Below are positions 7,874 to 17,114 of a stretch of 64,000 nucleotides of DNA, in pieces. Position 1 is the first letter of the stretch. Every line of letters starts with the position of its first letter. The position numbers were made by a program, and so were the translations under genes. The notes under the pieces were generated by a model that was not told the origin of the DNA, ran no database searches, and saw only the letters and a program-made list of their open reading frames with translations. Source of the stretch: Bacillota bacterium (GTDB lineage: Bacteria > Bacillota > Desulfotomaculia > Desulfotomaculales > VENG01); assembly GCA_009711705.1 (NCBI GenBank), contig VENG01000012.1:62001-126000 (forward strand), written 5' to 3'.

Positions 7874-8832
7874 TAGTTTGCCTTTGCCTTCCTTACCCGT
7901 TTTTTCTGCGGGGCCAGAGTGTTTAACGGAGAGGCGAGTGTGTGCTGCTGGCGTAAATCTCCCTGGGTAAGGGCAACATAACGTCGAGTCATCGTCAAGT
8001 CAGCATGGCCCATTAGTCGTTGAAGGGATAAAGCGTGTCCTCCGTTCCTCAAATATTGGAGGGCGAAAGCGTGCCGTAAATCGTATGGGCGAACCCATGT
8101 CCCTATTTGTCTACTATACATCTCCATTCTGTCGCCCCATGTGTGACGGTTTAACGGGGTCCCCTCGCAGCTACAGAATACGGGCGTTTTCATTCTCCAT
8201 TCGGGATGCCTTGCTGCTATTAATTCTTTGATTGCCTTAGCTGTCACAGGTGATATGGGTAGCGTTCTGCTGTTCGTAGTTTTGGCAACTTCGGCACGGA
8301 CGTGAACTTCCAAGGACCGCAAATTAATGTCATCTGTGAGTAAAGACAATGCCTCTTTGGGACGAATACCGGTATCCAAAGTTAAAAGGATCATAGCATG
8401 ATCTCTGAGACCCGCAAAGGTGCTGGTATCGGGCTGCTTTATTAACCGGCTCAATGTTTCCTCATCAAGGTTTACAATTCTACTTTCGGCCTTCCGCCTT
8501 TTAAACCCGGCCAATGGGTTCTCTGTTAGGTATCCCTCGTCAACGCACCAGTTAAAGAAAGCCCGGAGGTACGCCAGCCTTAAATTAAAGGTCGCGGGTT
8601 TTATGGGTTCGGACATATACTCGTAAATAGCAGGTTTTATCTTCTTCGAATTAAATGCCTGGGGATGGCGTTTGAAGAAAATATTTGCATGGGTGCGGTA
8701 ATCTCTTATTGTTGTCTCGCTCAATCCCTGTGCCTGCTTCCAGAGTAAAAAACTTTGCAGTGCTTCTTTCCACTGTTCGGTTTTGGGTGTTGATTTTTTC
8801 TTTGCTACGGACGAAACTCGCTTTTTCGCCAT
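7873..8832 (-). CDS. Site-specific tyrosine integrase of the tRNA-Leu-inserted element
   Basis: The 319-residue protein has a basic N-terminal tail, a SAM-like core-binding domain (about 20-110) and a catalytic domain with Arg in DTGIRPKEALSL, Lys in EVAKTTNSRTLPI, His-x-x-Arg analogue in YDLRHAFALQYL, His in RLMGHADLTMTRR and Tyr in RYVALT. ATG at 8832 follows GGAGGA. It is transcribed away from the tRNA-Leu gene whose 3' end lies 156 bases upstream, the classic arrangement for an integrative element that uses the tRNA 3' half as attachment site. It probably catalyses integration and excision of the element to the left. Confidence 0.92.
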   Translation of the reverse strand: MAKKRVSSVAKKKSTPKTEQWKEALQSFLLWKQAQGLSETTIRDYRTHANIFFKRHPQAFNSKKIKPAIYEYMSEPIKPATFNLRLAYLRAFFNWCVDEGYLTENPLAGFKRRKAESRIVNLDEETLSRLIKQPDTSTFAGLRDHAMILLTLDTGIRPKEALSLLTDDINLRSLEVHVRAEVAKTTNSRTLPISPVTAKAIKELIAARHPEWRMKTPVFCSCEGTPLNRHTWGDRMEMYSRQIGTWVRPYDLRHAFALQYLRNGGHALSLQRLMGHADLTMTRRYVALTQGDLRQQHTLASPLNTLAPQKKRVRKAKAN

Positions 8833-8988
8833 AATATAAAAATCCTCCTTCGCTGCTGTAGTATTTACTGACGAGCAGTGAAAAGGAGGAAATCCAGTGC
8901 GTTTGAGCCAGCCTCACTGGACAAATGTTTTTTTGAGGCTGTAGCAAATATTTGTTCGGGGACCGCAAAGCCCCGCCATTACTGCTTC

Positions 8989-9035
8989 TGGTGCGGGCGA
9001 GAGGATTTGAACCTCCACGGGAAAATCCCACTGGA
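8989..9035. other. Presumed attachment (att) site at the tRNA-Leu 3' end
   Basis: The tRNA 3' half adjoins the integrase gene, so recombination probably occurred here and the tRNA was restored by element sequence. The matching copy would lie left of base 1; I could not find a second copy in 1-8988. Exact core limits cannot be set from one end. Confidence 0.45.
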
Positions 9036-9073
9036 TCCTAAGTCCAGCGCGTCTGCCGTTCCGCCACGCCCGC
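8989..9073 (-). tRNA. tRNA-Leu (anticodon UAG)
   Basis: Read on the minus strand the gene starts GCGGGCG and ends CGCCCGC-A-CCA, a 7-bp acceptor stem with encoded CCA. The anticodon stem CTGGA/TCCAG holds the loop CTTAGGA, giving anticodon TAG. A long variable arm (TGGGATTTTCCCG) marks it as a class II tRNA, as expected for leucine, and the T arm GAGGTTCAAATCCTC is canonical. The 3' end faces the integrase and is the presumed attachment site. Confidence 0.97.
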
Positions 9074-9429
9074 ATGTGATCATTTTTCATATCTAGATTT
9101 GTAATTGGATTGTAGTCCAGGGAATTATTTTTTTATTCCCGTTTGATTTAAGTAAACTGCAACGATTATATTAGCATAGATTGAGCAAAGCGTCAAGATA
9201 ACGTTGGCTAAAACCGCCACAGGAACTTCTGCCAATTAAAAATGTTTTCGATTGAACAGGCCCGCCAAATTGCACTTATGTATTAAGGGGAAAAGTGTGA
9301 TATGTCGGATTGTGTCGGATGTTTGAAAATTAGAATATTTTAATCATTGAAAGGGATATAGTGTCGAACCGAGTATAATGTAGAAAGAGAACTATTTAGC
9401 TTATTTTTACTTGGTTGGTAATTTAATAC
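9074..9429. other. Non-coding stretch: tRNA promoter side and riboswitch promoter
   Basis: No gene is visible. It carries the minus-strand promoter of the tRNA and the plus-strand promoter of the riboswitch transcript; a TATAAT hexamer at 9374-9379 is the best -10 candidate, with TTGAAA about 21 bases upstream, which is wider than ideal. Confidence 0.35.
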
Positions 9430-9516
9430 AACTAAAACCGGGGCAAACCTGCTGAAAGGTGGGGACGCAAAGTACTGGGCCTAAAACAATGATGTTATGG
9501 TTGCCAGGCTGCTTAA
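9430..9516 (+). ncRNA. Cyclic di-GMP-I (GEMM class I) riboswitch aptamer
   Basis: The run contains the hallmark conserved pieces in order: GGGCAAACC, a small stem with a GAAA loop (CCTGCTGAAAGGTGG), GGGACGCAAAG, GGGCCTAAA, and GGTTGCCAGGCTGC. This is the c-di-GMP-I aptamer consensus with the P1b tetraloop. It is followed 16 bases later by an intrinsic terminator, so ligand binding likely sets read-through. Downstream lie an HD-GYP relic and then the cheW and chemoreceptor genes. Confidence 0.93.
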
Positions 9517-9531
9517 ATATTCTTATTTTCT

Positions 9532-9556
9532 AGCGGTCTTGTCGGCCGCTTTTTTA
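9532..9556 (+). terminator. Intrinsic terminator of the c-di-GMP riboswitch
   Basis: AGCGGTC-ttgtc-GGCCGCT forms a 7-bp stem with a T6 tail directly after the aptamer; it is the likely expression platform. Confidence 0.85.
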
Positions 9557-9681
9557 TATCTTGCAGGAGGGGATTTTAATCTAATATATAATGAAAAAGC
9601 ATTATCTCATAGTATAGGGGGCGCTCTTTACACAATAAGAGTTCTGGGTGGTTGTAGAGTCTAATTTGTAATCTGCTATAT

Positions 9682-9840
9682 ATGGCTGGCTTTGCACGTA
9701 TCCTAAACAAAGAGGACAAGCTTGCTGAAGAGGAGTTCAGAATTATCCGATTGCATCCACTGATGGGAGCAAAATTGATCAAGGCCGCTTTTTTGTGGAA
9801 AGTGCAATCAAAACTTAGTTCAACTGCAGATGTTTTTTAG
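9682..9840 (+). pseudogene. Relic of an HD-GYP (c-di-GMP phosphodiesterase) gene
   Basis: A 52-codon open frame begins ATG at 9682 and reads RILNKEDKLAEEEFRIIRLHPLMGAKLI, which matches the segment after the first HD of HD-GYP domains (ILNKPGKLTEEEFEIIKSHPxxGA). The catalytic HD and GYP parts are gone. A separate Shine-Dalgarno plus ATG near 9563-9590 opens only 8 codons (MKKHYLIV stop), probably the original start of the lost gene. The relic sits directly behind the riboswitch, so a c-di-GMP-degrading enzyme may once have been the riboswitch target. Confidence 0.65.
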
Positions 9841-9858
9841 TTCTAAGGAGGAAGCTAA

Positions 9859-10275
9859 TTGGGCACAAACAACCAGATAGTAATTATGAGCTTAAATGAC
9901 CAGAGATACGCCTTACCGATTAATAATGTATCAGAAATAATAAGAGTAATGGAAGTAATCAAAGTCCCAAATATGCGGGACTACTGCACAGGGATAATAA
10001 ACCTAAGGGGCTCTGTTGTGCCTGTTATAAGTTTGGGACTGCGCCTTGGATTGGGGGAAAGTGAATTAACCAAGGATTCACGTGTCATTGTCGTTGAGCA
10101 GAATGGTCATAAGCTAGGCCTGACCGTTGACAGTGTTTATTCAGTAACTGAATTTTCGCAGGAACAAATGGAAGAACCGGAATCACTAGGCGATACGGAA
10201 CAATTCATAAAGGGCGTTATTCATCTAGACAATAATATGGTTTTATTTTTGGATCTAGATAAAGTATCCTCTTAA
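9859..10275 (+). CDS. cheW: CheW chemotaxis adaptor
   Basis: The 138-residue protein is a single CheW domain: QIVIMSLNDQRYALPINNVSEII, then GIINLRGSVVPVISLGLRLGLGE and LTVDSVYSVTEF. It couples chemoreceptors to CheA kinase. It starts with TTG behind AAGGAGG and lies 32 bases before the chemoreceptor gene, so the two form an operon. No cheA is near, so it joins a signalling array encoded elsewhere. The c-di-GMP riboswitch lies upstream in the same orientation. Confidence 0.93.
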   Translation: MGTNNQIVIMSLNDQRYALPINNVSEIIRVMEVIKVPNMRDYCTGIINLRGSVVPVISLGLRLGLGESELTKDSRVIVVEQNGHKLGLTVDSVYSVTEFSQEQMEEPESLGDTEQFIKGVIHLDNNMVLFLDLDKVSS

Positions 10276-10307
10276 AAGTAGTGAAAAAAGAAAGGAAGTA
10301 ATAAACT

Positions 10308-12269
10308 ATGAAGGGCATTAAACTGGGATTTAACATAAGCAGCCTAAAGACAAAATTAGCACTTATATTAATCATTGTTACTGCGCTAATTCTAACCGGA
10401 TTATCTTATTTTAACTATACCCGGGCATCTTCAATTCTTTCTACTGAAATTGAAGATGCCGCCCTGGCTGGAGCACGCCACAATGCAGAGATTGTTACCA
10501 ACTGGCTAACTGGCATACAAAATGAGGTTGTTTCTCTGGTGGTTACGCCTGCTATCAAGAGTATGGATTGGGAAAAACAGCTTCCGGTACTGCAAGTAGT
10601 AGCCGATAAACACGATGACTACGAAATGTTTGTGGTGGGTGATGTTAAAGGTGTTGCCCATACTACAACCAGCGGCAACCAAGAATTTGATATATCAGAC
10701 AGGCAATATTTTAATGACGTAATGCAAACCAAGGAAGTAGTAATCTCAGACCCAATCATAAGTAAATCATCAAATCAGCTGGTGGTTACCATTGCCGCTC
10801 CCGTCTATAATGAGGAAATTACTGCCCCGGTTGGTTTAGTTGCGGCCACAGTAACACTTGAATACCTACAGGAACTAGTTAAAGAAATGAACATTGGTGG
10901 CAGTGGTTACGGGGGTATTGTCAACCATGATTTAACAATGATTGCCCACCCGGACAAACAGTGGATTAACAACACAAAGATATGGGACTTAGATGCTGAT
11001 CTTAAGAAACTGGCCGAGAAAGCTGCTGCTGGTGAAGAAGGCCTCGGGCGATACACTCTTGAAGGCGAAAGTAAAGAACTAGCTTATGCCCCTATAGAAC
11101 TAGCCGAATGGTCGGTATTTATGGCAGCCGGTACGGATGATGTTATGGCTCCATTAAGTGAGATTCGGAATTTGGCTGTATCATTTACAATAGGCTCAAT
11201 CTTGATCATGCTGCTTGTTTCAATTGCAATTGCCAGTTACATAGCCAAGCCTATCGTTTCTTTAGGTAAAACAGCAGAAGCAATAGCAAGCGGTGACCTA
11301 ACTGCAAAAGTTGACACCGGCCGCAAAAGCAACGATGAAATTGGAGGACTAGCTAATTCCTTTGAAAAAATGGTCGAGAACCTAAAGTCCATGCTAACCA
11401 GGGTTCAGGGCACTTCCGATAAGCTGGCTTCACACAGCCAGGAACTGGCCTCCTCCAGTGAAGAGGTAAGCGCCACCGTGGAGGAAGTAGCCAGCACCAC
11501 TAACGAAGTGGCAGCCACATCGGGGCAGGGTGCTGAAAACGCTGAAGGGGCCGCTAAAGAATCTGAACAGGTGCAGCAGGTAGCGGAGGAAGGAAACAAG
11601 GCTGTACAGGAAACGGTTGAGAAAATGCAATCAATATCTGATTCCTCACAAAATGTTGCCACTGCTGTTAAAAACCTGGGTGAGCAGTCCAATCAAATAG
11701 GTGAAATAATTAGCACTATTACCAACATCGCAGACCAAACCAACCTCCTTGCCCTAAATGCCGCCATTGAAGCAGCCCGGGCCGGAGAACACGGGCGAGG
11801 ATTTGCCGTGGTGGCTGAGGAAGTACGTAAGCTAGCTGAACAGTCTGCTGGTGCTGCCGGTGAAATCACAGGCTTGATTGAAAAAATACAGGTCGGTGTA
11901 GGTGAGGCAGTTACAGCTATTGATGGTAGTGTGGTGGAAGTCGACGACGGAGTGCAGGTAGCCAACAACGCCGGCGCCTCTTTAGAGCAAATCATTAAAG
12001 CCATAGAAAAGAATACAGCTGTAATTCAAGATGTTGCTACCGGTTCCGGCCAGGCCAATGAGGGTATGCAGCAGCTGTCCGCGTCAAACGAACAGATAAC
12101 ATCTACAGTGCAGCAGATTTCCAGCGCAGCTCAGGAACTGGCCAACATTGCAGGAGAACTCCAAAATGAAGTGGTCAAGTTTAAGTTAGATGGTGCTAGC
12201 CATGATCAAAATTATAATAACAACGAAGTAGATAATACTGAAAATACTAGCCCAAAAGAAAATAAATAA
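10308..12269 (+). CDS. Methyl-accepting chemotaxis protein with extracellular Cache domain
   Basis: The 653-residue receptor has TM1 at about 17-36, an extracellular double-Cache region up to about 285 ([15 protein letters not shown] core near 100 and [13 protein letters not shown]), TM2 at about 289-310, a HAMP domain to about 362 and a C-terminal signalling domain. The hairpin tip is typical ([44 protein letters not shown]). Cache domains bind small metabolites such as amino acids or organic acids; the ligand is not predictable. The gene ends with a clear terminator. Confidence 0.95.
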   Translation: MKGIKLGFNISSLKTKLALILIIVTALILTGLSYFNYTRASSILSTEIEDAALAGARHNAEIVTNWLTGIQNEVVSLVVTPAIKSMDWEKQLPVLQVVADKHDDYEMFVVGDVKGVAHTTTSGNQEFDISDRQYFNDVMQTKEVVISDPIISKSSNQLVVTIAAPVYNEEITAPVGLVAATVTLEYLQELVKEMNIGGSGYGGIVNHDLTMIAHPDKQWINNTKIWDLDADLKKLAEKAAAGEEGLGRYTLEGESKELAYAPIELAEWSVFMAAGTDDVMAPLSEIRNLAVSFTIGSILIMLLVSIAIASYIAKPIVSLGKTAEAIASGDLTAKVDTGRKSNDEIGGLANSFEKMVENLKSMLTRVQGTSDKLASHSQELASSSEEVSATVEEVASTTNEVAATSGQGAENAEGAAKESEQVQQVAEEGNKAVQETVEKMQSISDSSQNVATAVKNLGEQSNQIGEIISTITNIADQTNLLALNAAIEAARAGEHGRGFAVVAEEVRKLAEQSAGAAGEITGLIEKIQVGVGEAVTAIDGSVVEVDDGVQVANNAGASLEQIIKAIEKNTAVIQDVATGSGQANEGMQQLSASNEQITSTVQQISSAAQELANIAGELQNEVVKFKLDGASHDQNYNNNEVDNTENTSPKENK

Positions 12270-12304
12270 AGATTATCAATTGTCTCTCCACTAAACAGAT
12301 TTTC

Positions 12305-12340
12305 AAAAGCCCCTGAGGGAAATTTGCCCAGGGGCCTTTT
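12305..12340 (+). terminator. Intrinsic terminator after the chemoreceptor gene
   Basis: AAAGCCCCTGAGGG-aaattt-GCCCAGGGGCCTTTT forms a strong GC stem with a T-rich tail. Confidence 0.85.
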
Positions 12341-12682
12341 AAATCGTGAAGATATCTAGTTGGAGAAAATAGTGCCATCAGGGCTAATAAGCCACTGCAT
12401 TGGATTATTCTCTATCATATCTTGTCTTTTTCTATATCATATTGTATAATTATACCTTGGTATAAACTGCCACGCTATTCCTCTCACCCCAGTTTTAATC
12501 CATTCTGCCTCAGGCCTGTTTTTTAAATCAATTCTTTAATCCACCTCAAACTTAATGGTTTAAAAACCCTGTTGGATAAATGTATAGAATATCTTACACA
12601 AGGAGGTGCAAGTATTTTCTCGGCTTTTTTATCAAATACTTACTTAAAATGTAGAATTGTTACCTTAAAGGAGGTCTATTAA
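12341..12682. promoter_or_regulatory. Leader region of the glycine betaine transporter operon
   Basis: No gene is visible. A perfect inverted repeat TTATACC-TT-GGTATAA at 12450-12465 is a candidate operator, for example for a MarR/GbsR-type osmoregulator, and an AAGGAGG-GTG near 12600 opens a 13-codon frame that is too close to its ribosome site to be convincing. The promoter probably lies in the AT-rich run 12560-12600 (TATAGAAT). Confidence 0.35.
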
Positions 12683-13552
12683 TTGAAGAAAACTATTAAG
12701 ATTTTATTGTTAGCCACCATTTTGATCATAAGTACCTTGCCGGCACTTGGCTGTGCGGGTGGTGGGGAAGAGGCCAAAAAGGATAAGGTGATCAAGATTG
12801 GCCATGCTCCTTACGATTATGAAGTGCCTGTCATCGAAATAACCAAGCAAATTGCAGCAGAAAAGGGTTATGAAGTAGATGTTGTGGAAGGTGATATTGG
12901 TTTTATGTTTTTATCGCTGGTACAGGGGGATATTGATATCTGGCCAGGCATATGGCTACCCTCCATTCATAAATCCTACCAGGAGAAGTACAAAGACCAG
13001 TATGAACTGGGCAGCGCTATTTTTAAAGACGCTCCCATCGGATGGGGATTACCGAAATATGTTGATGTGGATTCCACTGCCGATTTAAAGGGAAATGAAA
13101 GCGCTGTTGACGGTAAACTGGTGGGTTTTGAGCCGGGCTCAGGCATGATGCTGGTCTCCGAGGAGATCATCGATGGCTACGATCTCGACATAGATTTAGT
13201 TCCGGGCACATTATCCGCCATGATGGCTGAGGTGGACTATTCGATTGAGCATAAAGAGCCAATTCTTTTCCTGGCTTGGCGTCCCCATACTATGATGCGT
13301 AAATATGATATTAAAATTTTAGATGATCCCAAAGGATACTGGGAATATGACACCGAATACTGGGGAATTCGTGAAGGATTTAAGGATAAATCCCCTGAGA
13401 TATATAACTTTGTCAATAATTTTAAGATGAGTATTGACGAGACTGAAGAGTTCCTGTATGCGTACCAGGAGCAGGATAAGGATGCCGAAGATCTAGCCAA
13501 AAGCTGGATTGAAGATAACCGCTCTAAAATAGATTCCTGGCTTGAAGAGTAA
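12683..13552 (+). CDS. opuAC: Glycine betaine ABC transporter substrate-binding lipoprotein
   Basis: The 289-residue protein has a lipoprotein signal with lipobox LPALGC (Cys24) and an OpuAC fold (IKIGHAPYDYEVPVIEITKQIA, LVQGDIDIWPGIWLPSI, WRPHTMMRKYDIKILDD). Tryptophans in the WPGIW, GWGLP and YWGIR segments probably build the aromatic cage that holds the quaternary ammonium group. It starts with TTG behind AAAGGAGG. ATPase and permease genes follow. Glycine betaine, proline betaine or carnitine may be the true ligand. Confidence 0.9.
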   Translation: MKKTIKILLLATILIISTLPALGCAGGGEEAKKDKVIKIGHAPYDYEVPVIEITKQIAAEKGYEVDVVEGDIGFMFLSLVQGDIDIWPGIWLPSIHKSYQEKYKDQYELGSAIFKDAPIGWGLPKYVDVDSTADLKGNESAVDGKLVGFEPGSGMMLVSEEIIDGYDLDIDLVPGTLSAMMAEVDYSIEHKEPILFLAWRPHTMMRKYDIKILDDPKGYWEYDTEYWGIREGFKDKSPEIYNFVNNFKMSIDETEEFLYAYQEQDKDAEDLAKSWIEDNRSKIDSWLEE

Positions 13553-13581
13553 GTGTGCCCCCTTCTTAAAGGAGCTTTTAC

Positions 13582-14778
13582 ATGAACATTATTGAAGTGC
13601 AGAACCTTTATAAAATATTTGGTAAAAAAACAAAAAAAGCCCTGGAAATGATATCTCAAGGTTATAGCAAAGAAGATATCCTGGCAGATACAGGCCAAAC
13701 TGTAGGAATTAACAATGTATCCTTCACAGTTAAAGCCGGGGAGTCTTTTGTAGTCATGGGACTATCGGGCAGCGGGAAGTCCACCCTGATACGCTGTTTG
13801 AACCGCTTAATTGAGCCTACTTCCGGGCATGTTTTGATTGAGGGTAAGGACATCACTAATATGGATGTAGAAGATTTACAGGAAATTCGGCGTAAAAAGG
13901 TAAGTATGGTTTTTCAAAGTTTTGCTATTTTCCCTCATAGAACTGTTTTAGAAAACGCAGCCTATGGCCTTAAAGTTAGAGGGGTTTCACCCAAAGAGCG
14001 GGAGGAAAAGGCTTTTGAAGCTCTGGAGATGGTGGGCCTGAAGGGTTGGGAGCATTCCCTTCCCTCCCAGCTCAGCGGGGGCATGCAGCAGCGGGTAGGG
14101 TTAGCCCGCGCTTTAGCAACTGAGCCGGAGATTCTTTTAATGGATGAGGCTTTTAGTGCTCTGGATCCCCTTATTAGAAAAGAAATGCAGAATGAGTTGC
14201 TGGAATTGCAGGAGAGGATGCGGAAGAGCATTTTATTCATTACCCACGACCTTGACGAAGCATTAAGAATCGGCGACCGCATAGCACTTATGAAAGACGG
14301 TGAAATAGTTCAAATCGGTACTCCTGAAGAAATCCTTATGTCCCCGTCCACAAAGTATGTGCAAAAGTTTGTAGAAGACGTTGACCGGTCAAGGGTACTA
14401 ACAGCCGAGATGGTAATGAAAAAGCCAACGGTGGTGGTTTATTTCCCTAAGGATGGGCCCCGTGTTGCGTTGCGCCGCATGGAGGAATATGGCATTTCCA
14501 GTATTTTTGTTGTTGACAGGGAGCGCCGCTTAAAGGGGTTGGTTATGGCTGAAGACGCTTTAAATGCAGTGGAGAATAGTAAGAAAGACCTGAACGAGAT
14601 ATTAATAACCGACATACCTACTGCACTTCCTGATACGTCCGTAAAAGACATGTTTTCACTGCTGACTGGAAAGAGCTTGCCCCTAGCTATAATTAACGAG
14701 GAGAAAAAATTACAGGGAGTCGTTGTTCGTGGTTCCGTGATGGCCAAGCTGGCAGAAGGGGGCATGGTCAATGATTGA
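13582..14778 (+). CDS. opuAA: Glycine betaine/proline ABC transporter ATP-binding protein with CBS pair
   Basis: The 398-residue protein contains Walker A GLSGSGKST (60-68), a Q-loop (VFQSFAIFPHRTVLENAAYGL), the ABC signature LSGGMQQRVGLARAL, Walker B ILLMDEAFSALDP and the switch His in FITHDLDEA. Two CBS motifs fill about residues 275-395; in OpuA-type ATPases they sense ionic strength or cyclic di-AMP. The N-terminal extension KKALEMISQGYSKEDIL is typical of ProV/OpuAA. It overlaps the permease gene by 8 bases. Confidence 0.95.
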   Translation: MNIIEVQNLYKIFGKKTKKALEMISQGYSKEDILADTGQTVGINNVSFTVKAGESFVVMGLSGSGKSTLIRCLNRLIEPTSGHVLIEGKDITNMDVEDLQEIRRKKVSMVFQSFAIFPHRTVLENAAYGLKVRGVSPKEREEKAFEALEMVGLKGWEHSLPSQLSGGMQQRVGLARALATEPEILLMDEAFSALDPLIRKEMQNELLELQERMRKSILFITHDLDEALRIGDRIALMKDGEIVQIGTPEEILMSPSTKYVQKFVEDVDRSRVLTAEMVMKKPTVVVYFPKDGPRVALRRMEEYGISSIFVVDRERRLKGLVMAEDALNAVENSKKDLNEILITDIPTALPDTSVKDMFSLLTGKSLPLAIINEEKKLQGVVVRGSVMAKLAEGGMVND

Positions 14779-15616
14779 TTTTGTAATTCCGCTTGCAGAT
14801 TGGGTTAATGCCGGGTTTAAGGTGATAAGCTACCACCTTAGTCCTATTTTACGCTCATTAAGTGAAATTCTAGAAGTCTTAATTAGGCAATTTGAATCTA
14901 TTCTATTGTGGCCTCCTGAAGCTGTTTTGATGGCTCTTACCGGGCTAATTGTTTGGCGGCTGGCAACCCCACGCTTAGCCGTTTTTGCAGTATTAGGCTT
15001 TCTCGCTGCCTTCGGCATGGGGGTTTGGGAGGAAACAATGGCCACCATTGCCCTGGCTCTTTCGGGAACAGCCGTTTCGCTCCTTTTTGGGGTTCCACTG
15101 GGAATTTTGGCCTCCCAAAATAACATGGCCGAGCGTATTATTCGGCCGGTATTGGATTTTATGCAGACTCTGCCCAGTTTTGTGTATCTTATTCCGGCAG
15201 TTATGTTTTTTGGCATGGGGAAGGTCGCGGCTCTGGTGGCAACCATGATATTTGCCATGCCGCCCGCTGTGCGTCTAACCAATCTGGGCATACGCGAGGT
15301 GTCCGGGGAAATGGTGGAAGCGGCACGGGCATTCGGTTCAAACAGGTGGCAAACACTAATGGATGTGCAGCTGCCTCTGGCCCTGCCTACTATCATGGCA
15401 GGAGTGAATCAGTGTATCATGATGTCACTGGCAATGACAGTCATAGCTTCTATGATCGGGGCCGGCGGACTGGGCCTGGTAGTCTTACGATCCATGCAGA
15501 CCCTTGATATTGGTATGGGGGCCGTAGGTGGCATTAGCATAGTTATATTGGCCATTCTTCTGGATCGCTTGACAGAAACCATATCTCGCAAGCAGAAAGC
15601 GGGTAGGGATATATAG
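14771..15616 (+). CDS. opuAB: Glycine betaine ABC transporter permease
   Basis: The 281-residue integral membrane protein has about six membrane helices and the binding-protein-dependent transport motif EAARAFGSNRWQTLMDVQLPLALPTIMAGVNQ (about 190-220), which docks on the ATPase. The front segment (residues 1-55) resembles the extended N-terminal region of ProW/OpuAB. Its ATG lies within the ATPase coding end (8-base overlap), so binding protein, ATPase and permease form one operon. Confidence 0.94.
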   Translation: MIDFVIPLADWVNAGFKVISYHLSPILRSLSEILEVLIRQFESILLWPPEAVLMALTGLIVWRLATPRLAVFAVLGFLAAFGMGVWEETMATIALALSGTAVSLLFGVPLGILASQNNMAERIIRPVLDFMQTLPSFVYLIPAVMFFGMGKVAALVATMIFAMPPAVRLTNLGIREVSGEMVEAARAFGSNRWQTLMDVQLPLALPTIMAGVNQCIMMSLAMTVIASMIGAGGLGLVVLRSMQTLDIGMGAVGGISIVILAILLDRLTETISRKQKAGRDI

Positions 15617-15795
15617 AATAATACCCACCAACCATGCATTCAAGCGTAAATCCGTGGGATGGTGTTAATTTAAAATAATTTGGGCATTGTGGTTATAATT
15701 CTTGTAATCTTACACAAAATAACTTGCAGACCTTTTTAAGATGGACTTTAAATGGGATATCTTATAAACTGCAGGTTATGTGAAAGGATAAAACC

Positions 15796-16374
15796 ATGCC
15801 TAAATACTTTATTTTTCCCATATATACGTTAGTTTTGTGTGTATCCGTTCTGGCGTTAGTACCAAGAAAGGATATTCATCGGTTAGCCTTTTACGGTTTG
15901 TTTTTAGGTGCCATTCCGGATGTAATCCTTATTTTACTATTGACGCATGTTTTAGGAGTTGGTGGCTATAGAAATTTGGGTCCTTTTGGCTTCCTAAACA
16001 TACCGTTCTTTCCACCGGTTGCGTGGACAGCATTCTTTATTTTATTTCTATATTTTTTACCCCGTGTAAAACCCTGGAATTATTTATATGTTGCTGCGGC
16101 AGCAGGTTATGCCACTATGTTTTCTAATATACTTCAGAACTTGAATGTTTTTCGATGGAATTACGGCAATCTGGTAATCCCGTACATTATTTATATATCT
16201 TGGTTTGCATTTTTTACCTGGGCTTATTACCGTTTGCACAGTTATTATAAACAGCAGCAACCTGTGCAATTAAATAACACTGCCCAAGTCGCCCGCAGAC
16301 CTGCCTTGAAAAATCCCGTAATCAGAATGCCAAGATTGAAAATAAATCCTTTTTCCAAAAATAAACTCAAATAG
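15796..16374 (+). CDS. CBO0543-like integral membrane protein
   Basis: The 192-residue protein has five predicted membrane spans (starting YFIFPIYTLVLCVSVLALV) and a basic cytoplasmic tail (from about 160). The LGAIPDVILILLLTH and NLGPFGFLNIPFFPPVAW stretches resemble CBO0543-type proteins that are common in spore-forming clostridia and Desulfotomaculum-like bacteria; function is unknown. A Shine-Dalgarno AAAGGA precedes the ATG. It is probably a separate transcription unit with the next gene. Confidence 0.6.
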   Translation: MPKYFIFPIYTLVLCVSVLALVPRKDIHRLAFYGLFLGAIPDVILILLLTHVLGVGGYRNLGPFGFLNIPFFPPVAWTAFFILFLYFLPRVKPWNYLYVAAAAGYATMFSNILQNLNVFRWNYGNLVIPYIIYISWFAFFTWAYYRLHSYYKQQQPVQLNNTAQVARRPALKNPVIRMPRLKINPFSKNKLK

Positions 16375-16431
16375 AAGCTTTGCCCGTTATTTTTAGATGT
16401 GACCGGCAAGTGGAATAAAGGAGGGCTTGGA

Positions 16432-17040
16432 GTGATACAGGATAAGGTTTTAGCCGGGGTATTGATTGGATTGTTTGCAGATGTCGTAAAGCTAATTATT
16501 AATTATTTACTTTATTTGTTTAACTTTACGAACGTTGTCTTTTGGCAAATTACCGCTGCTCGTTTTTTGGACCGCAATGACCTTTTTAAGCCTGTGGCTT
16601 ATTTTATAGGTGCGATAGCAGACCTTACCGTCACTGTAACTTTAGGCATAGTTTTTGTTTATGTTATTTATTTTACCGGTAAGAATTATCTGTGGATGAA
16701 AGGTGTCGGTTTCGGTTTAGTGGTGTGGGTAGGACTTTTTGGCACATTGTTGGGACAAGCGGTGCAAGCGAAGTTACCACAGGCACCGTCTGGGATTATG
16801 GTTACCATTGCAGCGCATTTAGTTTTTGGCTTAGGTTTGGCTGGGTTCACTCGGATGCTTTATACTGTCGGAAAAGAAGAAGACCAAAAGGAAGAGTCAG
16901 AGGAAGAGCGTGTGTTTAACCGGGTTGTTCCGGTGCCGGCCAAGAAGATCATTATTTCTGATGCCAGGAAAGAGCAGAAAGAAAGGTCAAAGAGCAAATT
17001 TAAAAAACCGGTTAAGCTGAAGGGTTCTCGGGTGGACTGA
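16432..17040 (+). CDS. Multi-spanning membrane protein of unknown function
   Basis: The 202-residue protein has four or five hydrophobic spans (VLAGVLIGLFADVVKLIINYLLYLF, DLTVTVTLGIVFVYVIYF, GVGFGLVVWVGLFGTLLGQA, MVTIAAHLVFGLGLAGF) and a strongly basic cytoplasmic tail. GTG at 16432 is preferred to ATG at 16399 because AAAGGAGG lies between them, ten bases before GTG. The pattern is reminiscent of membrane proteins such as YqhR in spore formers, but I cannot assign a family with certainty. It may be coexpressed with the CBO0543-like gene 57 bases upstream. Confidence 0.55.
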   Translation: MIQDKVLAGVLIGLFADVVKLIINYLLYLFNFTNVVFWQITAARFLDRNDLFKPVAYFIGAIADLTVTVTLGIVFVYVIYFTGKNYLWMKGVGFGLVVWVGLFGTLLGQAVQAKLPQAPSGIMVTIAAHLVFGLGLAGFTRMLYTVGKEEDQKEESEEERVFNRVVPVPAKKIIISDARKEQKERSKSKFKKPVKLKGSRVD

Positions 17041-17114
17041 AGATCCAACTATAAATGTATAAGAAGGCCACACGCCTTGTAAGGATTTAATATGTAAAAT
17101 TAATCTGATTTATA

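Noticed and set aside
11405..12004. Antisense ORFs of 95-103 codons inside the chemoreceptor gene
   Set aside because: They lie wholly opposite the signalling domain, are rich in Ser/Ala/Thr from codon mirroring and have no ribosome site.
12600..12645. Short leader peptide (GTG start, 13 codons) before the betaine transporter operon
   Set aside because: The Shine-Dalgarno abuts the GTG with no spacing and the peptide has no attenuator-like features.
14830..15396. 188-codon antisense ORF inside the permease gene
   Set aside because: Composition is a mirror of the permease codons and no family motif or start signal is present.
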